From JAFDZW01 sp035632315 (GTDB taxonomy: Bacteria; Bacteroidota; Ignavibacteria; Palsa-1295): DNA of 64,000 nucleotides. A model generated the notes under the pieces. It made no database searches. It was given only the letters and a program-made list of their open reading frames with translations, and was not told the origin of the DNA. The stretch's first letter is position 1. Each line of letters opens with the position of its first letter. The DNA lies in NCBI GenBank assembly GCA_035632315.1, contig DASQGZ010000055.1, positions 1-64,000 on the forward strand, given 5' to 3'. The position numbers and the translations under genes are program-made. Of this stretch, positions 58,287-64,000 are shown piece by piece.

Positions 58287-59688
58287 CACTACTTTATTCC
58301 AAGGCATTCTTCCGCCTGAGTGTGTCCTGACCGATGCGACCGACCGGCTTACCTACGATGCCGATGCCGTCACACTTGAGCGAATTACCCCGCAAGCGGT
58401 GCTGCTTGTAAACAGTACAAAAGAAATTCAGAACATCGTTCGCTATTGCAATGAGCGCAATATTTCATATCTGACACGCGGCGCAGGGACGGGGCTTTCC
58501 GGCGGAGCGATCGCCTGCGGCGAAAGCGTGATGATCGTTACGTCCGGAATGAACCGCATTCTCGAAATTAATCCCGAAGAGCAGTGGGCGCTTGTCGAAT
58601 CGGGCGTCGTCAATGGTACACTTTCAAAAGAAGTTAAAAAATTCAATTTACATTTTGCCCCTGATCCCTCAAGCGGCGCGGCTTCGACCATCGGCGGCAA
58701 TATCGCTGAAAATGCGGGCGGTCCGCATTGCCTGAAATATGGCGCAACGGCAGAGCACATTCTCGGACTCGAAGTCGTGCTGCCGGATGGAGAACTTGTT
58801 TGGCTCGATAATAAAGGTGATTCTGCGCCGCTGCTTTCATTGATGATCGGCAGCGAAGGCACGCTCGGTATTGTGACGAAAGCGAAAGTAAAACTCACCC
58901 CGCTGCCCGAAGCAGTCGAGACACTTCTTGTTGATTTCCCGACGCCGCGCGATGCGTCTGAAACCGTCAGCGCGATCATTGCTTCGGGGATCATCCCTGC
59001 CGCACTCGAGATGATCGACTCCGAAGTGCTCGACGCGCTCGAAGAAGCATTTCATCTTGGCTTCCCGAGGGATGCGGGTGCATTATTACTCATCGAACTC
59101 GATGGAAGAAGAAGGTCGCTGGCGAGGCTCGTTAAACAAGTTGAGTTAATTTGCAAAGACCATCATTCAAGAACAATTCGCATTGCTGCAAACGAGATCG
59201 AGCGAAATGCGCTATGGCAGGCACGCAAAAAAGCATTCGGCGCGCTGGGCAGAGTCAGCCCGAGCTATTACACGCAAGACGGCGTCATTCCGAGATATGC
59301 TCTGCCGGATGTTCTCGAAGAAATTTACAGGATCGGCAAATCGCATCATCTCAGGATCGCAAATATCTTTCATGCAGGAGACGGTAATTTACACCCGGCA
59401 ATTTTATATGACGAGCGCGACCCTGAAAGCATTCGCCGCTGTCTTGCCGCGAGCGCGGATATCTTAAAACTCTGCATCGCCAAAGGCGGCTCGATCACCG
59501 GCGAACATGGCGTTGGCATCGAAAAAAGAGAAGCGCTCGGCTGGATGTTCGGCGAAATGGATATTACAATAATGGCTCGTCTGCGAACGGCATTTAATCT
59601 GTCGGGCTTGTTAAATCCTGCTAAATTCTTACCGACAGACCATCCGTGCGTCGAGGTTGGGACACGGCATCGGAAGGTACCCGTGTAG
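58279..59688 (+). CDS. glcD: FAD-linked oxidase, GlcD-like (glycolate/D-lactate dehydrogenase subunit)
   Basis: The ATG at 58279 overlaps the PAP2 stop by 8 bases and gives 469 residues. FAD-binding type 4 motifs: TRGAGTGLSGGAIACG, PDPSSGAASTIGGNIAENAGGPHCLKYG and IGSEGTLGIVT. The C-terminal cap has IFHAGDGNLHP and SITGEHGVGIEKRE. It oxidises glycolate or D-lactate. The partner subunits GlcE and GlcF are not next to it. Confidence 0.9.
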   Translation: MTDTTLFQGILPPECVLTDATDRLTYDADAVTLERITPQAVLLVNSTKEIQNIVRYCNERNISYLTRGAGTGLSGGAIACGESVMIVTSGMNRILEINPEEQWALVESGVVNGTLSKEVKKFNLHFAPDPSSGAASTIGGNIAENAGGPHCLKYGATAEHILGLEVVLPDGELVWLDNKGDSAPLLSLMIGSEGTLGIVTKAKVKLTPLPEAVETLLVDFPTPRDASETVSAIIASGIIPAALEMIDSEVLDALEEAFHLGFPRDAGALLLIELDGRRRSLARLVKQVELICKDHHSRTIRIAANEIERNALWQARKKAFGALGRVSPSYYTQDGVIPRYALPDVLEEIYRIGKSHHLRIANIFHAGDGNLHPAILYDERDPESIRRCLAASADILKLCIAKGGSITGEHGVGIEKREALGWMFGEMDITIMARLRTAFNLSGLLNPAKFLPTDHPCVEVGTRHRKVPV

Positions 59689-59726
59689 TAGGAAACTATA
59701 CGAATGACTTGTGTTTTATAATAACA

Positions 59727-59966
59727 ATGATAAATCCTGTTGCTAACATATCGCCCGATTACGGCTCATTCCGAGACATGGTGATGCGGCGTCCGTTTGC
59801 AGACAAAATAGCCCTTGTTCGTGAGCTCGAACGAGAGACTTTTGCAGAGCGCTTCGCAGAGATTACCCAACGTCTTCGCAGTCGTGCTTCCGGAAATAGC
59901 ATCACCCCTGAAGAGATCCAAAATGAGGTCGAAGCGGTTCGCAGAGCCAGATTTTTGAACAGGTAG
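59727..59966 (+). CDS. Putative antitoxin of the PIN toxin-antitoxin pair
   Basis: The ATG at 59727 gives 79 residues (MINPVANISPDYGSF..), fitting an antitoxin better than the long frame start at 59646, which lies in glcD. It is charged and helical, ends EEIQNEVEAVRRARFLNR and has no recognisable DNA-binding domain that I can name. It precedes the PIN gene by 9 bases, the usual order for such pairs. The antitoxin role is inferred from position. Confidence 0.62.
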   Translation: MINPVANISPDYGSFRDMVMRRPFADKIALVRELERETFAERFAEITQRLRSRASGNSITPEEIQNEVEAVRRARFLNR

Positions 59967-59975
59967 CACGGATTA

Positions 59976-60374
59976 ATGCGTATTGTCATAGATACCAATA
60001 TTTGGATCCAATATCTTATTGACAAACCTCCTAAACGTTTAGATTCAATTCTTCTCGATCCCCAGACAGAAGTACTTCTGAGCCGCGAATTGCTCGATGA
60101 ACTGATCGAAGTCTGCGCCAGACCAAAATTCACGCGATACTTCTCCACTGACGATATTACCGACTTAGTACTCCTGTTGGAGTCTCGCTTCCCTGTGATC
60201 GCCGTTCAAAGCATTGTCGATGTTTGTCGTGATAAGAAAGATAACTTTCTTTTGGCACTCTGTAAAGACGGTAAGGCAGATGTCCTTCTAACAGGCGATT
60301 CGGACATTCTCGATCTTAGGAAATTTGAAGATACAATAGTGGTTTCTTTGACCGGGTTGGAATCCATCAGATAA
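59976..60374 (+). CDS. PIN domain putative toxin (PilT N-terminus type RNase)
   Basis: 132 residues. The PIN acidic residues are visible: Asp6 in IVIDTNIWIQYL, the Glu in SRELLDELIEV, Asp in CRDKKDNFLLALC and the Asp pair in LLTGDSDILDL. These would bind magnesium for RNA cleavage. The family is often annotated as putative toxin-antitoxin system toxin component, PIN family. It follows its candidate antitoxin by 9 bases. Confidence 0.88.
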   Translation: MRIVIDTNIWIQYLIDKPPKRLDSILLDPQTEVLLSRELLDELIEVCARPKFTRYFSTDDITDLVLLLESRFPVIAVQSIVDVCRDKKDNFLLALCKDGKADVLLTGDSDILDLRKFEDTIVVSLTGLESIR

Positions 60375-60806
60375 GAACAGGTCTTTTTCTCATCCCTTTC
60401 TGTTACTTTTGGCTATTTCAAGTGTTTTTAAGGGTGAGACAGTACCTTTTTGGATGAATTCTTATTAATTTTTAAAAAAATGATGCCAATTTGTCCTGAA
60501 ATGTGTCTATATTTGTAGGAGATGGTTGTACGAATCGGTAGAGGATCGGCTCCCCGAAACTTAACGGTTTGAAAAACGAATAAGCACTGTGGATAACTTT
60601 CGTGAGGGTCTCCCAAAGAAAATGGAACGATTTTTGTGAAAGTGAGTCCAAAATGTTGTATCTTTGTACTTTATTGTTTATCGGATTAGGCGGGCTCCAT
60701 AGCCCAACTACAACACTTTATCCCACGAAAAGAAATCCCGGTAACCAGTAGTATAAAATAATCAAGAGAACGAGGCGCACAACGCCGGATGGTAAAGGAA
60801 AGAATA
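60375..60806. other. Long intergenic/leader region upstream of the ECF sigma gene
   Basis: 432 bases with no convincing gene. It holds a promoter at 60634-60666, a second TATATTTG element at 60508-60515, a perfect DnaA-box sequence (60588-60596), GGAGAT/GTCTCC that could pair (60518-60523 with 60608-60613), and a GGGCT/AGCCC hairpin near 60690-60710. A structured RNA cannot be ruled out. Confidence 0.4.
60634..60666 (+). promoter_or_regulatory. Bacteroidota-type promoter upstream of the ECF sigma gene
   Basis: TTG (60634-60636), 22-base spacer, TATCTTTG (60659-60666), fitting TTG-N17..23-TAnnTTTG. It would give a leader of about 135 bases. Confidence 0.65.
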
Positions 60807-61469
60807 ATGTTGGACGATAAGACACTCAGGGAGCGACACCGCGACTTCGAACGTGAGGCTATGCCTCATGTGACGGCGCTATATAACTTCGCCCTGAGGA
60901 TGACGAGCGACCCTGATGATGCGAATGACCTCTTGCAGGAGACCTACATGAAAGCATACCGGTTCTGGGACAAATTCGAGCCCGGCACCAACTGCAAAGC
61001 ATGGCTCTTCCGCATTATGAAGAACTCGTATATCAATATCTACCGCAAAGAATCCAAAGAGCCGGATAAAGTCGATTACGAGGATATTCAGAATTTTTAT
61101 AATACGATCCGTTCGGAATATACCGATCCGAACGATATGGAAGCGCGCCTGTACCGCAATTTGCTCGACGACGATCTGACCCGCGCGGTCGAATCGCTTC
61201 CGGAAGATTTTCGTACGGTCGTCATTCTCTGCGACATCGAAGGATTTACCTACGAAGAGATCGCAGAGTTCGTCGATTGCCCGATCGGCACGGTTCGCTC
61301 ACGGCTTCATCGCGGCCGCAAGCTGCTTCGTTCGAAGCTCATCGAATATGCCCGCGTTCGCGGATATAACGTCGATGAAGAGCGCCATCGCAAAACGAAG
61401 AAAGACCTCGAACTCGAAGAGTTCGGCGGAGCGAATGCACTCGCAACGAGCAAGATACATAAGAACTGA
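60807..61469 (+). CDS. ECF-family RNA polymerase sigma factor (SigH/SigR-like)
   Basis: 220 residues from the ATG at 60807, chosen because AAAGGAA stands 7-8 bases upstream; the frame to 60789 lacks such a site. Region 2 is ALYNFALRMTSDPDDANDLLQETYMKAYRFWDKFEPGTNCKAWLFRIMKNSYINIYRK, and region 4 is ALPEDFRTVVIL-like with TYEEIAEFVDCPIGTVRSRLHRGRKLL. The GTNCKAWLFRIMKN pattern resembles the actinobacterial SigR/SigH oxidative-stress group, but no zinc anti-sigma gene follows. The C-terminus has a basic extension of about 40 residues. Confidence 0.9.
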   Translation: MLDDKTLRERHRDFEREAMPHVTALYNFALRMTSDPDDANDLLQETYMKAYRFWDKFEPGTNCKAWLFRIMKNSYINIYRKESKEPDKVDYEDIQNFYNTIRSEYTDPNDMEARLYRNLLDDDLTRAVESLPEDFRTVVILCDIEGFTYEEIAEFVDCPIGTVRSRLHRGRKLLRSKLIEYARVRGYNVDEERHRKTKKDLELEEFGGANALATSKIHKN

Positions 61470-61497
61470 TCTGAATCGGAATTAATAGATTCAATAT

Positions 61498-61531
61498 AAA
61501 AAGGCTGCGATATCGTAGCCTTTTTCTTTTT
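61498..61531 (+). terminator. Rho-independent terminator of the ECF sigma gene
   Basis: Stem AAAAAGGCT / AGCCTTTTT around a CGATATCG palindrome, followed by CTTTTTT. About 30 bases after the stop. Confidence 0.88.
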
Positions 61532-61688
61532 TGCAAATATGATATACTTGTGTGCTCACGAAATAAACATGAACATATTCATCTACTGTAACGACCTTGT
61601 CTCTATAGAGTTATGAAAAACTTACACGGATCTTTTGTTCACCCACAGATTTTCACCGTTCTTTTACATATTTTTCGAAAAGCAATTT

Positions 61689-61722
61689 TTGCAACAAACT
61701 GCCGAAAAAAGGGTTATATTTG
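61689..61722 (+). promoter_or_regulatory. Bacteroidota-type promoter for the Omp28-like T9SS cargo gene
   Basis: TTG (61689-61691), 23-base spacer, TATATTTG (61715-61722), matching TTG-N17..23-TAnnTTTG. It lies between the sigma gene terminator and the ATG at 61811. Confidence 0.65.
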
Positions 61723-61810
61723 CTGTTCGGGGTAATTTTATGAAAGCCCCGATGATGTAGAAGAACGAGTGTACAAATTAACGAATCCATTCACAAGCCA
61801 TAATACTTCT

Positions 61811-63955
61811 ATGAAGCGTCTGTTACTTTTTGCATCCCTCGTGCTTGCTGTTACAGCAAATACAGCGAGCGCACAAGCGCCTACTAAAAAGGTGCTGCTC
61901 GAAGAATTCACCGGCAGTTGGTGCGGCTGGTGCCCACGCGGCATTTGGGCCATTGAACAGCTGGAACAGAAGTATCCGAACACGTTCATCCCGGTTGCTT
62001 TCCATAATAGCGACCCGATGCAGATCCCGACGGGTCAGGATACACTAGAATCAACAATTACCGGATATCCCGAAGGATGGGTCGATCGCTTGGTTCAGCC
62101 CGGCAATACCCGTAATCTTGATCCGACACAGTTTGACAGTGCCATCACTGCACATTTCAGTGATCCGGTTCAAGCCGGCGTCACCATTACGAACGTGACC
62201 TTCGATCCGAGGACCCGCGTAATGACTGCAACAATCAATGCAACATTTACGACAGCAGTCACCGGAGATCTTCGTTTGAACTGTTATCTCATCGAAGACA
62301 GCTGCTCGGGACCTGCAGGTACGACCTGGGACCAGCATAATTACCTGACCAACCGTTCCGGTTATCAGGATAATCCGTTCTTCAATCTTCCAGCAGTCGT
62401 TCCATCCTACCAGCACATGCACGTGGTACGTGCGGTGCTCGGCGGTGCCTGGGGTACGGCAGGTGTTATCCCTGCAACGGCAGTTGTAGGCACGAAGTAT
62501 TCGGTGACATATACATACACCGTGCTTCCCAATGTCAAACCGGATCAGACAAAGATCGTCGGTTTCGTTTCTTCGTACGGCACGACTGTTGCAAAGAACA
62601 AGATTCTTAATGCTGAGACAGCGCCGCTAACAACCCTGCCGTTAATTACGGGCTTCAGTGCAACCGGTGGTAACGCTTATATTACAGCAACCAGAAGCGG
62701 CGTCACTGATCAGATCATTACGCTTTCGAATAGCGGTAACGCACCACTGACTGCCTCGCTGACGATGGATGCAACAAGCACCTCGTTGCCTGCGAGCTGG
62801 AAAGCCTCGTTGTCATCGTCAAGCGTAACGATCCCGGCAAAGTCGAGCATTACTGATACACTCGCGATCACTGCACCTGCAAAAGCGGGTTTTGCAAGCG
62901 TTTTCTTTACCGTACTCCCGGTGTCCGACGCTGCGGTTGCGCATCCGATCTCGATGAATACGAACGCACTCTCTGCGGGTACAAAATATGTTTCGTACGG
63001 ATCTGACGGATTTATGCCGACGCACATGGATACAAAGTATTCGAATGATTTCGCGGCTGTCCCGCTCAATACAAACGTGCTGGCAGCGTATAAGCCGGAA
63101 ACGTTTGATGTGAGTTTGTATCCGGGCGTTGCATATTTTGATTATACGAACCTTGCAGGCGTGCCTCCGGCGGTTGTTCCGAGCATCACTGCTTCGCTCA
63201 ATGCCGGCAAGAAAGTGTTTATCACTTCGACATACGGGCTCTATTACGAGTTCGACCCCGCTTCGGGGATCAATAGCAGCACCAACACTCAGGCTGCACA
63301 GGATCTCTTTAATACGAAGCTCGCGATCAGCTACCTGTCGCTCAATTTCCGTTATAATCAAAGCACAGGCCAAGCCGTCACCACCAGCGTTACCGGCTTC
63401 CCCGGCGATCCGGTTGGTAACGGGATCGTGTTCAACTGCGGCTTCTATCAAAGTGACGTTTTCTCGGTCGACGATCAGACTCATACGAAACCCGTCATCT
63501 ATTTCGACGACGATCAGACCGTTCTCGGTGGCTTCCGCTACGATAATGGCTCGGGGCAGCGTTTGGTCTATCTCGATCTGGATTTCTCACTCGTCGGCAG
63601 CGGAACGAGCACCACGAATGCAAAAAAACTCGTCACACAGTCGATGGATTTCCTCATTAACGGTGTGAACGCAGTGAAACCGTCAGGCACTGCAATGTTC
63701 TCGCTCGATCAGAACTATCCGAATCCGGTTTCGGGCGACACAAAGATCACTTATTCACTCGGCGAGCGCGCACCGGTGAGCCTTGTCGTGACCGATATGC
63801 TTGGCAGACAAGTTGCTCAGCTTGTCAATACAACGCAGGACGCGTCGAGCTACTCATTAAAATTTGACGGCTCAACACTTCCGTCAGGTGTCTATACCTA
63901 CACATTGACCGCCGGCGATCAGAAACTTTCACGCACATTGAATGTTGTGAAATAA
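61811..63955 (+). CDS. Omp28-related thioredoxin-like protein with T9SS sorting domain
   Basis: 714 residues from the ATG at 61811, which opens a signal peptide (MKRLLLFASLVLAVTANTASAQ); the GTG at 61769 is less likely. Residues about 25-160 have KKVLLEEFTGSWCGWCPRGIWAIEQL, a thioredoxin-like WCxWC motif typical of Omp28-related proteins. Then come beta-rich modules (about 270-600). The last about 80 residues, from FSLDQNYPNPVSG to SRTLNVVK, are a type A sorting domain. It is therefore probably exported through T9SS. Function unknown; a thiol-redox role at the surface is inferred. Confidence 0.88.
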   Translation: MKRLLLFASLVLAVTANTASAQAPTKKVLLEEFTGSWCGWCPRGIWAIEQLEQKYPNTFIPVAFHNSDPMQIPTGQDTLESTITGYPEGWVDRLVQPGNTRNLDPTQFDSAITAHFSDPVQAGVTITNVTFDPRTRVMTATINATFTTAVTGDLRLNCYLIEDSCSGPAGTTWDQHNYLTNRSGYQDNPFFNLPAVVPSYQHMHVVRAVLGGAWGTAGVIPATAVVGTKYSVTYTYTVLPNVKPDQTKIVGFVSSYGTTVAKNKILNAETAPLTTLPLITGFSATGGNAYITATRSGVTDQIITLSNSGNAPLTASLTMDATSTSLPASWKASLSSSSVTIPAKSSITDTLAITAPAKAGFASVFFTVLPVSDAAVAHPISMNTNALSAGTKYVSYGSDGFMPTHMDTKYSNDFAAVPLNTNVLAAYKPETFDVSLYPGVAYFDYTNLAGVPPAVVPSITASLNAGKKVFITSTYGLYYEFDPASGINSSTNTQAAQDLFNTKLAISYLSLNFRYNQSTGQAVTTSVTGFPGDPVGNGIVFNCGFYQSDVFSVDDQTHTKPVIYFDDDQTVLGGFRYDNGSGQRLVYLDLDFSLVGSGTSTTNAKKLVTQSMDFLINGVNAVKPSGTAMFSLDQNYPNPVSGDTKITYSLGERAPVSLVVTDMLGRQVAQLVNTTQDASSYSLKFDGSTLPSGVYTYTLTAGDQKLSRTLNVVK

Positions 63956-64000
63956 TAGTAAGAACTTATCTTTACTGCGAACGCGGCTCGGAAAACGAGC

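Larger units (their letters stand above)
61470..61810. other. Intergenic region between the ECF sigma gene and the Omp28-like gene
   Basis: 341 bases without a gene. It holds the sigma gene terminator (61498-61531), then the promoter at 61689-61722, then a leader of about 85 bases before the ATG at 61811. Nothing else recognised. Confidence 0.5.

Noticed and set aside
60428..60616. 62-aa minus-strand frame in the sigma upstream region
   Set aside because: No ribosome binding site or domain, and it overlaps the promoter-like elements.
60541..60720. tRNA or 6S RNA gene upstream of the sigma factor
   Set aside because: No cloverleaf, no T-loop sequence and no clear long hairpin; only weak pairing was found.

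Overview
The window looks like a chromosomal segment of a Gram-negative bacterium of the Bacteroidota/Chlorobi (FCB) group, most like Candidatus Kapabacteria or Ignavibacteria. The signs are a PorU sortase and PorV from the type IX secretion system (T9SS), several secreted proteins with T9SS type A C-terminal sorting domains (typical cores NYPNP), kdsB for Kdo/LPS synthesis, and promoter-like sequences of the Bacteroidota form TTG-N17..23-TAnnTTTG. The taxon is an inference. I see no rRNA, tRNA, CRISPR, prophage or transposase.

Layout. 1-1776: the 3' end of a DUF1460 gene, gatC, and convergent meaB. 1826-10570 (minus): a T9SS operon running porU, porV, a DUF5683-like protein, two tandem paralogous secreted helical proteins, and a GNAT protein. 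10932-16218 (minus): a low-GC secreted protein, a HIT protein coupled to a multi-pass membrane protein, and a second large membrane protein with a C-terminal TPR region and a G9 tract in its coding strand. 16226-20157 (minus): secreted adenosine deaminase-like protein, hutU and an SDR. 20249-23206: a 985-aa T9SS cargo protein. 23552-28219: rpsU with a zinc-ribbon protein, nadE, an aminotransferase, coaD, rsmD and a ComEA-like protein. 28270-31116: hrcA-grpE-dnaJ. 31243-36717: a 1824-aa T9SS cargo protein.

From 37005 the plus strand carries a peroxide-defence cluster: a PerR-type regulator with all five regulatory metal ligands, a membrane glycosyltransferase-like protein, a rubredoxin-less rubrerythrin, a GlpC/HdrD-like Fe-S protein and DUF3501. 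It is followed by PTPS and folE (tetrahydropterin synthesis), an M61 peptidase, an HNH nuclease and a YjdI-like ferredoxin. From 45415 to 56373 the minus strand holds type-4 UDG, coaBC, a class V aminotransferase, kdsB, recQ, AlkD, a secreted VOC protein, yebC, a short metH (Hcy and pterin modules only) and a DUF6263-like protein. From 56444 to 63955 the plus strand has rsmA, a PAP2 protein, glcD, a PIN toxin-antitoxin pair, an ECF sigma factor and an Omp28-like T9SS cargo protein.

The points most worth following up are: (1) a perfect 7-1-7 palindrome overlapping the perR start codon, beside the rubrerythrin/Fe-S/DUF3501 trio; (2) a family of 7-bp tandem repeats at four or five places, two of them in frame inside coaBC and one forming a 20-bp inverted repeat; (3) a MetH that ends after its pterin domain with no cobalamin domain nearby; (4) two tandem paralogous secreted proteins of unknown function in the porU-porV operon; (5) a G9 tract early in a membrane-protein gene, a possible phase-variation site.
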